Below the pieces are notes generated by a model that worked only from the letters and a program-made list of their open reading frames with translations, had not been told where the DNA came from and made no database searches. Shown here in pieces: positions 56,401 to 64,000 of a DNA stretch of 64,000 nt (within the stretch, counting starts at the first letter, position 1; every line of letters starts with the position of its first letter). This stretch comes from Pseudomonas sp. NFR16. Lineage in GTDB: Bacteria; Pseudomonadota; Gammaproteobacteria; Pseudomonadales; Pseudomonadaceae. The translations under genes and the position numbers were made by a program. Location: assembly GCF_900108875.1 (NCBI RefSeq), contig NZ_FNYJ01000001.1:1581533-1645532 (forward strand), given 5' to 3'.

Positions 56401-56911
56401 CGCGGTGAAATCGATCCGCAAAGGCGAGCAACCGAATCTGGAGCAACCGCTTGGCGGCGGTCCGGAAATCAATCTGCGCGTGCCGGGGTTGATTCCCGAG
56501 GATTACCTGCCGGACGTTCATGCCCGCCTGATCCTCTACAAACGCATCGCCAATGCCGCCGATGAGGAAGGCCTTAAGGACTTGCAGGTAGAAATGATCG
56601 ACCGCTTCGGCCTGCTCCCGGAGCCGACCAAGAATCTGGTGCGCATGACCTCGCTCAAGCTCAAGGCCGAGCAACTGGGGATCAAGAAGGTCGATGCGGG
56701 TCCGCAGGGTGGACGGATCGAATTCGCTGCCGATACTTCAGTAGACCCGCTGACGCTGATCAAGCTGATTCAGGGGCAACCCAAGCGTTACAAGTTCGAA
56801 GGCGCCACGCTGTTCAAGTTCATGGTGCCCATGGAGCGCCCCGAGGAACGCTTCAATACGCTGGAAGCGCTGTTCGAGCGTCTGACCCCGCAGTCCACAA
56901 AATCGGCTTAA
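53450..56911 (+). CDS. mfd: Transcription-repair coupling factor
   Basis: A 1153-aa Mfd that removes RNA polymerase stalled at DNA lesions and recruits UvrA. Domain order: UvrB-like N-terminus (about 1-350; DLPVLHFPDWETLPYD), polymerase-interacting domain near 480-560 (HIDHGVGRYLGLATLE), RecG-like translocase with Walker A GDVGFGKTEVAMRAAF near 632, DEEHRFGVRQKE near 730 and ASTIIETGIDVPSANTIII near 870, and the C-terminal TRCF domain. The start is GTG (MPVLRLPILP), with ATCTTCC upstream and no strong ribosome site. It is followed at 9 bp by the CsiV-like gene, so the two are probably cotranscribed. Confidence 0.97.
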   Translation: MPVLRLPILPAAAGKQHWGNLPGAAQSLAIAEAASAAKRFTLLLTADSQSAERLEQELKFFAPDLPVLHFPDWETLPYDLFSPHQDIISQRIASLYRLPELEHGVLVVPITTALHRLAPTRFLLGSSLVLDVGQKLDVEAMRTRLEASGYRYVDTVYEHGEFTVRGALIDLFPMGSKLPYRIDLFDDEIETLRTFEPETQRSIDKVDSVRLLPAREFPLQKEAVTRFKARFRERFDVDFRRSPIFQDLNSGITPAGIEYYIPLFFEETSTLFDYLPQDTQVFSLPGIEQAAETFWKDVRNRYEERRVDPDRPLLPPDELFLPVEDCFGRLKSWPRVVTSQDDIESGVGRERFPAQALPNLAIEAKANEPLAALAHFLDDFPGRVLFTAESAGRREVLLELLERLKLRPKTLDSWQEFVDSKERLAITIAPLDEGLMLEQPALALVAESPLFGQRVMQRRRREKRIDGHSSDAVIKNLAELREGAPVVHIDHGVGRYLGLATLEVENQVAEFLMLAYAEDAKLYVPVANLHLIARYTGSDDELAPLHRLGSEAWQKAKRKAAEQVRDVAAELLDIYARRAAREGYAFADPKLDYETFSAGFPFEETPDQQTTIEAVRADMLAPRPMDRLVCGDVGFGKTEVAMRAAFIAVHGGRQVAILVPTTLLAQQHYNSFRDRFADWPVKVEVMSRFKSAKEVSAAVAELAEGKIDIVIGTHKLLQDDVKIKNLGLVIIDEEHRFGVRQKEQLKALRSEVDILTLTATPIPRTLNMAVAGMRDLSIIATPPARRLSVRTFVMEQNKPTVKEALLRELLRGGQVYYLHNDVKTIEKCAADLAELVPEARIGIGHGQMHERDLEQVMSDFYHKRFNVLIASTIIETGIDVPSANTIIIERADKFGLAQLHQLRGRVGRSHHQAYAYLLTPPRKQITADAEKRLEAIANTQDLGAGFVLATNDLEIRGAGELLGEGQSGQIQAVGFTLYMEMLERAVKSIRKGEQPNLEQPLGGGPEINLRVPGLIPEDYLPDVHARLILYKRIANAADEEGLKDLQVEMIDRFGLLPEPTKNLVRMTSLKLKAEQLGIKKVDAGPQGGRIEFAADTSVDPLTLIKLIQGQPKRYKFEGATLFKFMVPMERPEERFNTLEALFERLTPQSTKSA

Positions 56912-56920
56912 GGATTCACC

Positions 56921-57457
56921 ATGCGTCTGATTCGCGCGTTCACCCTGCTGCTGGTGCTGGTTGCCCCTGCGGCCTTAGCCGATGGCACCTATCAGGTCGA
57001 ACTGATCCTGTTCCGCCAGAACGGCGAGCCGGCGGCGACCAACCAGCCTGCGCCGGAGAACTGGGCTGCCGACGCCCGGCGTCTGGGCGCGGACAACCAG
57101 ACCTCGACCAGCCTGGACGCGCTGGTGAGCAAGCTGGAAACCAGCACCGGCTACGCCGTATTGCTGCACCGCGCCTGGCAGCAGGACCTGAGCGCGACGC
57201 CAGACAAGGTGGCGATCAGCAGCGGCGAGGAACAGTTCGGCCATTTCCCGATCGAGGGCACGGTGAGCCTGAGCCTGGCCCGATTCACCGACATCGACGC
57301 AAATTTCTGGGTGAACCAGCTCGACGAACACGGCGTGCTGGTGACCAGCGAGCGCATGCGTCAGGCCACCCGGGTCCGCAATGGCGAACTGACTTACCTG
57401 GACAACGGGAGCCTGGCCATGTTGATCAAGGTCTCCCCGCTTCCAGCGCCGCGTTGA
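56921..57457 (+). CDS. CsiV-family periplasmic protein
   Basis: A 178-aa exported protein: signal peptide MRLIRAFTLLLVLVAPAALA, then the family opening DGTYQVELILFRQN, the central SLDALVSKLETSTGYAVLLHRAW and IEGTVSLSLARFTDIDANFWVN, and an end of VSPLPAPR. CsiV proteins occur next to mfd in gammaproteobacteria and have been linked to cell-shape integrity and peptidoglycan. AAGGATTCACC precedes the ATG. The helicase gene follows after 13 bp. Confidence 0.82.
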   Translation: MRLIRAFTLLLVLVAPAALADGTYQVELILFRQNGEPAATNQPAPENWAADARRLGADNQTSTSLDALVSKLETSTGYAVLLHRAWQQDLSATPDKVAISSGEEQFGHFPIEGTVSLSLARFTDIDANFWVNQLDEHGVLVTSERMRQATRVRNGELTYLDNGSLAMLIKVSPLPAPR

Positions 57458-57470
57458 CGTAGGGCAAGAC

Positions 57471-60176
57471 GTGTCATCCCTATTGGAAAAAGCCCTCGCC
57501 CTGCCATGGGAGCCCTTGTTCAAAGCGCAGAGCGTTGAGCGAGGGCTTGAATACGCGCGTCAGAAACGGGTGATGCTGGAACACCTGAGCGCCGACGTGG
57601 TGCGCACGGTGTGCCGCGGCTCGAGCCTGGAAATCTACACCCAGACGTTACAGTTCAAGGACCCCGAGCGCACGCGGCATTTCGTCGTCGGCAAGTGCAC
57701 CTGTCCGGTCAGAAACAACTGCAAACACTGTGCGGCGGCGCTGTTCTTCCTGCAGGATCCGGACAACCGTTCGGGCATTCTGGCCGCCGTTGAGCGGCAA
57801 GGCGTCGCGCGCGCGGCCAAGGCCGAGGAAAAACCCGCGTTGCCCGAGCGCATCATTGAGGATGTGGCGCCCGAGCCGCGCCTGATCCTCGCCAGCTTCG
57901 AGTTCAGCGCCTACGAGCCACGCAACGGCAAGATGCAGCGGCACATTCAGCACCGCGCCGCGCTGGCGTTTCGTTACAACGAGTTCTACGCCTCGGGGTT
58001 GCCGGGACCCGGTCGTTCCAGCGATATCGTGCGCCACCTGAGCGATGAAACCCTGCGCCTGCGCCGCCATCTGGAGCAGGAGGCGCAGTACCGCAGGCAG
58101 CTGCAGGACCTCGGCTTTCGCATCGCCACGCGCCAGAGCAAGGCACTGCCGGACAGCGCCGGCGAAATGTTCGAGCTGCCCAACGACAAAGCCTGGCTGA
58201 GTTTCATGCTCGACCAGTTGCCAGTGCTGCGCGAACAGGGCTGGCAGGTCGAGATGAACGACGATTTCGGCTTCGACGTCACGCCGGTGGACGACTGGTA
58301 CGCAGTGGTCGACGAAGAGCCGGAGCGCGACTGGTTCGATCTGGAGCTGGGCATCATCGTCAACGGCGAACGCCTGAGCCTGCTGCCGATTCTGATCAAC
58401 CTGCTGCGCACGCATCCCGAATTGATGACCCTGGCCGGTATCGCCAAACGTCGCGACGACGAGCAGTTGCTGGTCCAGCTCAATCATTTCACCCAGCGCG
58501 GTGGCGGACCGATTCAGGTCGCCCTGCCCTATGGCCGACTGAAAACCGTGCTGGCGACGCTCGGCGATTTCTATTGGCGCGAAGAAGGCAACGATGCCAT
58601 TCGCCTGAACACTGCCGACGCCACGCGCCTCAAGCAACTCGATGACATGCCGCTGGTGTGGCAAGGCGGAGATCGGCTTCGGCAGTTTTCCGAGCGCCTG
58701 GTCAACATCAAAAATGCCAGCGTCAAAGCGCCAAAAGGATTGAACGCGAAGCTGCGGCCGTATCAGCTTGAGGGCTTGAGCTGGATGCAGGCGCTGCGCG
58801 AGCTCGAAGTCGGCGGCGTGCTGGCGGACGACATGGGCCTGGGCAAAACATTGCAGACCCTGGCGCATTTGCTGCTGGAGAAGCAGGCCGGGCGTCTGGA
58901 TCGTCCTGCCCTGGCGGTCATGCCGACCAGTCTGATACCCAACTGGATGGACGAGGCGAAACACTTTACCCCGCAGCTCAATGTGCTGGCACTGTACGGG
59001 GCCAGTCGGCATCAGGATTACCAGGACTTGCAAGACTACGACCTGATCCTGACCACCTATGCGCTGCTGCCACGGGACGTGGAACTGCTCAGTAAACAGT
59101 TACTCCACGTGCTGGTGCTCGACGAGGCCCAATACATCAAAAACCCCAACAGCAAAGCTGCCCAGGCGGCGCGCCAACTGAACGCGCGACAGCGCCTGTG
59201 CCTGAGCGGCACGCCGCTGGAAAACCATCTGGGCGAGCTCTGGTCGCTGTTTCATTTCCTGATGCCGGGCTGGCTCGGCGACGCCAAACAGTTCACCAGC
59301 AACTACCGCACCCCCATCGAAAAGCTCGGCAACGAGGCGCGCCTTCAGCACTTGAACGCGCGAATCAAGCCTTTCCTGCTACGCCGCACCAAGGAACAGG
59401 TTGCCACCGAATTGCCGCCCAAGACCGAGATCGTGCACTGGGTCGAGCTCAGCGATGCGCAGCGCGATGTGTACGAAACCATGCGGCTGGCGATGGACAA
59501 GAAGGTGCGCGACGAAATCACCCGCAAAGGCGTGGCGCGCAGCCAGATCATCATTCTCGAGGCACTGCTCAAGCTGCGCCAGGTGTGTTGTGACCTGCGC
59601 CTGGTCAACAGCGCACCGGCCGGGCCGCGCCCGTCCAGTTCAGCCAAGCTGGAAAGCCTGATGGACATGCTGGACGAACTGCTGGCGGAGAACCGCAAGA
59701 TTCTGTTGTTCTCGCAGTTCACCTCGATGCTGGAACTGATCGAAGCCGAACTGCAACAGCGCGGCATCGAGTACGCGATCCTCACCGGGCGAACCAAGGA
59801 TCGCCGTACGCCGGTGCAGGATTTCCAGAGCGGCAAGCGCTCGATCTTTCTGATCAGCCTGAAAGCCGGCGGCACCGGCCTGAACCTGACCGCCGCCGAC
59901 ACCGTGATCCATTACGACCCGTGGTGGAACCCGGCGGCCGAAAACCAGGCCACCGACCGCGCCTATCGCATTGGTCAGGAGAAGCCGGTGTTCGTGTACA
60001 AAATGATCGCGCGCGGCACCGTCGAGGAAAAGATCCAGCACTTGCAGCAGGAGAAATCCGCACTGGCATCAGGCGTGCTGGACGGCAGAACCGCCGGTGA
60101 CTGGAAGTTGCAGGATGAAGACATCGAGGCACTGTTTGCGCCGCTGCCGTTGCCGCCGAAGAAGGTCAAACGCTGA
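57471..60176 (+). CDS. SWIM zinc finger SNF2-family helicase/translocase
   Basis: A 901-aa protein. An N-terminal SWIM zinc finger (GKCTCPVRNNCKHCAAALFF near residue 75) is followed by a bacterial SNF2-associated region (about 130-420). The translocase core then shows Walker A DDMGLGKTLQTLAHLLLEKQ near 452, LDEAQYIKN near 550, LSGTPLENHLGELWS near 580, and the C-terminal helicase motifs LLFSQFTSML, LISLKAGGTGLNLTAADTV and YRIGQEKPVFVYKMI. It probably remodels protein-DNA or RNA polymerase complexes, in the manner of RapA-like enzymes, but its partner is unknown. The start is GTG, 13 bp after the CsiV-like gene. Confidence 0.93.
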   Translation: MSSLLEKALALPWEPLFKAQSVERGLEYARQKRVMLEHLSADVVRTVCRGSSLEIYTQTLQFKDPERTRHFVVGKCTCPVRNNCKHCAAALFFLQDPDNRSGILAAVERQGVARAAKAEEKPALPERIIEDVAPEPRLILASFEFSAYEPRNGKMQRHIQHRAALAFRYNEFYASGLPGPGRSSDIVRHLSDETLRLRRHLEQEAQYRRQLQDLGFRIATRQSKALPDSAGEMFELPNDKAWLSFMLDQLPVLREQGWQVEMNDDFGFDVTPVDDWYAVVDEEPERDWFDLELGIIVNGERLSLLPILINLLRTHPELMTLAGIAKRRDDEQLLVQLNHFTQRGGGPIQVALPYGRLKTVLATLGDFYWREEGNDAIRLNTADATRLKQLDDMPLVWQGGDRLRQFSERLVNIKNASVKAPKGLNAKLRPYQLEGLSWMQALRELEVGGVLADDMGLGKTLQTLAHLLLEKQAGRLDRPALAVMPTSLIPNWMDEAKHFTPQLNVLALYGASRHQDYQDLQDYDLILTTYALLPRDVELLSKQLLHVLVLDEAQYIKNPNSKAAQAARQLNARQRLCLSGTPLENHLGELWSLFHFLMPGWLGDAKQFTSNYRTPIEKLGNEARLQHLNARIKPFLLRRTKEQVATELPPKTEIVHWVELSDAQRDVYETMRLAMDKKVRDEITRKGVARSQIIILEALLKLRQVCCDLRLVNSAPAGPRPSSSAKLESLMDMLDELLAENRKILLFSQFTSMLELIEAELQQRGIEYAILTGRTKDRRTPVQDFQSGKRSIFLISLKAGGTGLNLTAADTVIHYDPWWNPAAENQATDRAYRIGQEKPVFVYKMIARGTVEEKIQHLQQEKSALASGVLDGRTAGDWKLQDEDIEALFAPLPLPPKKVKR

Positions 60177-60290
60177 CGTCTGGAAGGGATTTCGGCACGT
60201 TTACCCAGGGTGATGGATGACCTGTGGGGGTAGGCGTGCTCACGAAGGCTGATTTCCGACCACTGCATCTCCACAGCCTGCACCGGCCTC

Positions 60291-60354
60291 TTCCCGGCTA
60301 AAGCCGCTCCTACAGACGCTGCAAATGTTGCGCAGGACCGGTTTCAGCCGGGAA
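60291..60354. repeat. REPIN that supplies the FAN1 stop codon
   Basis: ttcccggctaaagccgctcc (60291-60310, continuing tacag) faces caggaccggtttcagccggg (60333-60352, continuing aa). This is the same family as at 21166-21325. The right copy overlaps the last codons and the TGA of the minus-strand nuclease gene. The rest of the 167-bp gap to the helicase stop shows nothing else. Confidence 0.8.
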
Positions 60355-62101
60355 CGTGTTGGGTCTCACGCGTCTGATCGAAGGGGGCGTCAAAGACCGT
60401 TGGCGCACTACCACAAGCATCCGGTCCACCGGGCAAGTGAATTTCTTTCTGGCCGTCCTCTTGCTCCGCCCATTGCACATAACAGACCACGACCGGCATC
60501 TCATGCTCGGCGCAGAAGTCCAGCCAGCGCAGCTGATTGTCCTGCAGCCGATCACCCGGCCCCTTGACTTCGATCATCCGGTAACGGCGCTGCTCGGGGT
60601 AGAACTGGATCAGGTCGGGCATACCGGTGCGATTGGCTTTGATGTCCTGCAACAGCCGCCGGAACCAGCGCTGAAGGTGCTGCGCGGGCAGACAATGCAG
60701 CGCCTGTTCCAGCAGTTGCGGCGTCAGCGTGCCCCAGAACACGAACGGCGATTGCAGCCCGAACTTGTTCACGTACGTGTCGCGAATGGCACTCAGGTAA
60801 CGCTCATCATCCAGCAACGCCAGGCGCTCATCGAACAACGCAGCGCGACGCTGATAGAAGTCGGGGCTGTACAGATCACTCGGCGCGCTGTGGAACGGGT
60901 GGAAGAACGCTCCCGGCAACGGCGCGAAAATCACCGGCCAGCACAGCAGCCCAAACAGCGAGTTGACCAGGGCATTTTCGACGTAATGCACTTCGCTGCC
61001 CTCTTCGGCCAAGTGCGCCTGAATCAATCGCTCGACGCTGTGATCCGGCAGCGGCATCACACTCAGATCCAGCCGGCTGACCACGCGCCTGGCTCGTCGC
61101 TGAACCCCGCCCTCGCCCAACTTGCGCTTGAGCCGCGGCTCGATTCGCAGCAGGTGCTGGGTTTCTTCGTCGTTTTCCGGGGCGGCCTGCGCTTGCAGCA
61201 GCAGCGCCATTGCTTCAGCGAAGCGCTCCGCGCGCTCGAGGACGCGAATCCGGCGCACGCGGGCGCCGGGATAGCTCGATGAGCCGTAGACGCTCAGCGC
61301 CAGAGCGGCGTCCTGCTCGCGCTCGGCCTGCTGACCGATCCGGAACAGCAATTTGGCGCGTCGCATCGCCAGCCAGGGGTTGTCGGTCTGAACCGCCAGC
61401 GCCTGAGCCGCCAGCTCGCCCAGTGCGGCGCCTTCATCGAGCGCCTGACGACACGCGTGCAGGTGCAGGCAGATGTCGATGTCCGTGCGCTGGTTGATGC
61501 CCCGCGACTCGAGGGAAAATTCGACCTTCTCGTAGCGATAAATGCCCAGGTCCGCCAACACGAATTCGGACCATTCCTGATACAGATTGCCGAAATACAG
61601 CAAGCGCAGCCGGTCGCACAGCGGCATCACCTGAAGGGAGAAAATCACCTCGTTGAAACCGGCAAACCATTCCTCGAGCGGCCGGGCCGTGGGATAGGAA
61701 GGCAGCAGACGCTCGAGCAACGTCGATTTGTTTTCCGCACGCTTGATCCCGTGCGCCTTGAAGCAAGCGCACAATTCTTCCTTGCGCAGCAGCGCGAACA
61801 GGGCTTGAAGATCAAGGTGCGGCCTGCCTTCGAGCCATCCGTTATCCAGCAGTGGCGCGGCGGCGAGGCGTACGTCGCCGATTTCCGGGTATTCCAGTTT
61901 ACTCGCCCTGAACAGCGTGCCCTTGCGCATGACCATTCTCACCAGCAACGCCTGCGCCGGCTGCGGCAGGGACGTGAAGTCGGCAATGAACCGGCGCTCG
62001 TCGTCATCCAGCAAGTCTTCGTAGCGCTGGGCGATCCAGCTCAGGACCTGGCGGAAGTTCTCCAGGTAATAAAACGGGTTGTCGAGGGGCGAAGTGCTCA
62101 C
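60344..62101 (-). CDS. FAN1-type VRR-NUC structure-specific nuclease, SOS-controlled
   Basis: A 585-aa protein. The C-terminal VRR-NUC domain has the PD-(D/E)xK site GMPDLIQFYPEQRRYRMIEVKGPGDRLQDNQ (Asp near 505, Glu-Val-Lys near 522); the rest is the helical SAP/TPR-like body of bacterial FAN1 proteins, with LLRKEELCACFKAHGIKRAENKSTLLERL near residue 105. These nucleases cut flaps and help repair interstrand crosslinks. The GTG start (STSPLDNPFYYLENFRQVL) is chosen over an ATG at 62206 because a LexA box lies between them, where a promoter belongs. The C-terminus (QHVPG) is encoded by a REP element. Confidence 0.9.
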   Translation of the reverse strand: MSTSPLDNPFYYLENFRQVLSWIAQRYEDLLDDDERRFIADFTSLPQPAQALLVRMVMRKGTLFRASKLEYPEIGDVRLAAAPLLDNGWLEGRPHLDLQALFALLRKEELCACFKAHGIKRAENKSTLLERLLPSYPTARPLEEWFAGFNEVIFSLQVMPLCDRLRLLYFGNLYQEWSEFVLADLGIYRYEKVEFSLESRGINQRTDIDICLHLHACRQALDEGAALGELAAQALAVQTDNPWLAMRRAKLLFRIGQQAEREQDAALALSVYGSSSYPGARVRRIRVLERAERFAEAMALLLQAQAAPENDEETQHLLRIEPRLKRKLGEGGVQRRARRVVSRLDLSVMPLPDHSVERLIQAHLAEEGSEVHYVENALVNSLFGLLCWPVIFAPLPGAFFHPFHSAPSDLYSPDFYQRRAALFDERLALLDDERYLSAIRDTYVNKFGLQSPFVFWGTLTPQLLEQALHCLPAQHLQRWFRRLLQDIKANRTGMPDLIQFYPEQRRYRMIEVKGPGDRLQDNQLRWLDFCAEHEMPVVVCYVQWAEQEDGQKEIHLPGGPDACGSAPTVFDAPFDQTRETQHVPG

Positions 62102-62141
62102 GGCGAATTCACGTAACGGCTGGTCCAAAGGCGTCAGGATA

Positions 62142-62157
62142 CTGTTTATCCGTACAG
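62142..62157 (-). promoter_or_regulatory. LexA box (SOS operator) upstream of the FAN1 gene
   Basis: The minus strand reads CTGTACGGATAAACAG, a full CTGT-N8-ACAG match to the LexA consensus with correct 16-base length. It lies 41 bp upstream of the chosen GTG start and overlaps the expected promoter, so LexA should repress the nuclease until DNA damage. The divergent deoxyribosyltransferase-like gene starts 98 bp away on the other side and might be affected as well. Confidence 0.8.
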
Positions 62158-62254
62158 ATTCCAGCCTCTTTCTGCCGTACAAGGGCGCTGGCCTGATCAA
62201 CGGCACCCTGACGGCACGTTAGAATGCCCGCACTCACTCTGGCAGGAACCGCTC

Positions 62255-62776
62255 ATGTCTTTTTCATCGCCGCCACGCATTTATCTGGCAGGCTTCGACG
62301 TGTTTCGCGCCGACGCTGTCGAACATGGCCGCTATCTCAAAGCGTTGTGCCAGGCTCACGGGCTCAAAGGGCTCTACCCGTTCGATAATGAAGTGACGCA
62401 GGATCTTGCGCCGGAACAGACCGCGGCGCTGATCTGCCATGCCAATATCGAGATGATCAGGGGTTGTGACGCGGTGCTGGCCAATCTGAACGCGTTCCGT
62501 GGCGTAGAGCCGGATTCGGGCACAGCGTTCGAAGTGGGCATGGCGGTCGCGATGGGCAAACCGGTCTGGGCTTATTTCAGCGCCGAAGGCTCGCTGCGCG
62601 ATCAGATCGAGCACGATGCCCAAGGGTTCGATGCGCAAGGATTTCAGGTGGAAGATTTCCGGCTGCCAAAGAACCTGATGCTGGCGTGCACCTGGGCAGG
62701 CAGCAGCGAGACGGCGGAAGCCGGAATTGAGGCGTTGAGCAGTTATCTCGAAGCTCATCACGCCGGCCAGTCCTGA
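62255..62776 (+). CDS. Nucleoside 2-deoxyribosyltransferase-like protein
   Basis: A 173-aa protein of the NDT family, which exchanges or hydrolyses the base of deoxyribonucleosides. Family blocks: RIYLAGFDVFRADAVEHGRYLKALC at the start, ICHANIEMIRGCDAVLANLNAFRGVEPDSGTAFEVGMAVAMGKPVWAY in the middle, including the catalytic Glu in GTAFEVG near residue 91. A GCAGGAACC ribosome site precedes the ATG. It is divergent from the SOS-controlled nuclease; a role in nucleotide salvage or sanitation after damage is an inference. Confidence 0.88.
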   Translation: MSFSSPPRIYLAGFDVFRADAVEHGRYLKALCQAHGLKGLYPFDNEVTQDLAPEQTAALICHANIEMIRGCDAVLANLNAFRGVEPDSGTAFEVGMAVAMGKPVWAYFSAEGSLRDQIEHDAQGFDAQGFQVEDFRLPKNLMLACTWAGSSETAEAGIEALSSYLEAHHAGQS

Positions 62777-62859
62777 TACGCCCCGCTGCTGACCGGCAGG
62801 CGCTGCCTAAGTCGGTATGCTCAGCCCCGCGGCTCGCCTGGCAGGTATTCGAGCCTGGT

Positions 62860-63072
62860 TCAGCCGAGCGTCGAGGAGCCGATGTCCAGTTTGTCGGCGT
62901 CGGCAAATTCGTCCAGACCCAATTCGCCCAGGTCGAGTTCGCCTTCCGGATCGCTGTCTTCGTCGGCGTCGGCGTCATTGAGCGGCGAACGGTCGCCGCC
63001 GAAATGCTGATCTTCGGTGTTGAACAGAAACGGTGTGCGGTGCAGAAGTGAAGGGTCGGACTGTGCATGCAT
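62860..63072 (-). CDS. Small acidic hypothetical protein
   Basis: 70 residues, starting MHAQSDPSLLHRTPFLFN and ending with a strongly acidic stretch (DADADEDSDPEGELDLGE onward). A good ribosome site (GCGGGAGAACC) precedes the ATG, and the amino acid bias is not that of a shadow frame. There is no signal peptide or membrane segment, and it is probably largely disordered. I do not recognise the family. Confidence 0.65.
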   Translation of the reverse strand: MHAQSDPSLLHRTPFLFNTEDQHFGGDRSPLNDADADEDSDPEGELDLGELGLDEFADADKLDIGSSTLG

Positions 63073-63139
63073 CGTGAGGTTCTCCCGCTGAAGAAAGGTC
63101 AGGCTCAGGCTAACCCAGTTCGCCTGAAAAAAGCATCGG

Positions 63140-64000
63140 TCATGACCAACTCAGGAACGACCCGCCGTTGTCGCGCAGCATCTGCACCATCGCATGAGCG
63201 GCGGGTGACAGATAGCCTTCGCGACGCAGCATGACGCAGATGGTGCGCGCCATCGTCGTCTGCTCCAGCGGCACCTCGCGCAACTCTTGCATGTTCTTGC
63301 CGAACTCCAGGGTTTCCCGGGCGATGAAGCTCAGCAGGCTGGTCTGGGCGATCAGGCGCGGCAGCAAGGAGATCGAATTGGCTTCGATCTGCACCACCGG
63401 CAGCGGCAGATCATGACGGGCGAAGGCTTCGTCGACCCAGATCCGCGCCGACACCCCCTGCGGCGGCAGCACCCAACGATAGCGACACAGGTCGCTCATC
63501 TGGAACGCCTTCTCGAATATCGGGTGGTTGCGACTGGCGATCACCACGGCCTCATCGGTGAGGATCGGGTAGCCGGTGAATTCGTCTTCATTGCTGCGCT
63601 GCGCGCAGATGATCATGTCCAGATGCCCTGAGCGCAGGTGCTCGCGCAACATGTCGTCTTGGCCGATCACCAGCTTCAGGGTGATCGCCGGGGAGCGCCT
63701 GAGCAGAGCGTTGGTCAATTCGGGCAGCAGGTATTCGGCCATGGTGGCCGCGCAGCCCAGGCGAATCTCGCCGACCGCGCCACTGGCGAAATCCCTCACC
63801 TCGCGCTGGGCCTGGGCGATGCTCTGCTGCAGCACCCTGCCGCGCGCCTGCAGCAACTCACCCACCGGGGTCAGCTTGATCCTGCGCCCGTCGCGCTGGA
63901 ACAGCTTGGTGCCGAACGACTCCTCAAGGCGCTGAATGCTCTTGGTCAGCGCGGGCTGGCTTCGGTTGAGTTTTTCAGCTGCGCGTCCGAGGTGGCCCAG
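63140..64000 (-). CDS. LysR-family transcriptional regulator (N-terminus cut by right edge)
   Basis: 287 codons are visible. The fragment opens inside the helix-turn-helix (LGRAAEKLNRSQPALTKSIQRLEESFGTKLFQRDGRRIKLTPVG), followed by the linker helix and a periplasmic-binding-type effector domain (GEIRLGCAATMAEYLLPELTNAL onward to the C-terminus). About 15-20 residues are missing. The effector and target are unknown; genes to the right of the window would be the first candidates. Confidence 0.93.
   Translation of the reverse strand: MGHLGRAAEKLNRSQPALTKSIQRLEESFGTKLFQRDGRRIKLTPVGELLQARGRVLQQSIAQAQREVRDFASGAVGEIRLGCAATMAEYLLPELTNALLRRSPAITLKLVIGQDDMLREHLRSGHLDMIICAQRSNEDEFTGYPILTDEAVVIASRNHPIFEKAFQMSDLCRYRWVLPPQGVSARIWVDEAFARHDLPLPVVQIEANSISLLPRLIAQTSLLSFIARETLEFGKNMQELREVPLEQTTMARTICVMLRREGYLSPAAHAMVQMLRDNGGSFLSWS

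Noticed and set aside
53465..56674. Open frame of 1069 codons on the minus strand opposite mfd
   Set aside because: Antisense shadow of mfd; no start context and no motif.

Overview
The window looks like a Pseudomonas chromosome (fluorescens/syringae-type, high GC). The evidence is the run tal - rssC - rssB - PilZ - mlaA - queF - copRS - lolCDE - sthA - gap - mfd, which I recognise from Pseudomonas, together with PvdA/PvdE-type siderophore genes, REP-type repeats and a GacA/Rsm-type small RNA candidate. No tRNA, rRNA, CRISPR array, integrase or insertion sequence was recognised.

Region 1 (1-14.4 kb, minus strand) is an iron-regulated siderophore locus. It is read from an ECF sigma factor, through a PvdE-like peptide exporter and an L-ornithine N5-hydroxylase, into a 3246-residue NRPS and the start of a second NRPS that runs off the left edge. 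The big NRPS reads acyl-ligase - T - C - A - T - E - C - A - T. My reading of the specificity codes is Asp (epimerised to D) and then 2,4-diaminobutyrate. The expected product is therefore an acylated (lipo)peptide carrying hydroxyornithine and possibly beta-hydroxy-Asp, and not the pyoverdine chromophore precursor. Fur-box-like sites lie upstream of the sigma factor and of the hydroxylase, splitting the locus into two transcription units.

Region 2 (14.6-25.4 kb) holds a NudK-like hydrolase, an OPT-family transporter, a possible 25-residue membrane peptide, a sugar dehydrogenase of the galactose dehydrogenase type, and the D-xylose module xylR / xylA-xylF-xylG-xylH. REP-type repeats sit in the gaps of the xyl operon.

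Region 3 (25.6-45 kb) is mostly core genome: a small secreted HELKH protein, dusA, a strong candidate Rsm-family sRNA, a DAK-type dihydroxyacetone kinase, tal, the rssB/rssC general-stress module, two PilZ proteins, mlaA, a degenerate HAD protein, queF, a cupredoxin with copRS, lolCDE, a glycerophosphodiesterase and sthA.

Region 4 (45-64 kb) has a solitary 1518-residue protein resembling the large Pseudomonas dermonecrotic-toxin-like (DUF6543) family, an MHS-family organic acid symporter, an N-terminally extended GAPDH and mfd. It continues with a CsiV-like protein, a SWIM/SNF2 helicase, and a FAN1-type VRR-NUC nuclease with a well-formed LexA box. It ends with a nucleoside deoxyribosyltransferase-like protein, a small acidic protein and a LysR regulator cut by the right edge.

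All family names come from reading motifs by eye; no database search was run. Residue positions are approximate.
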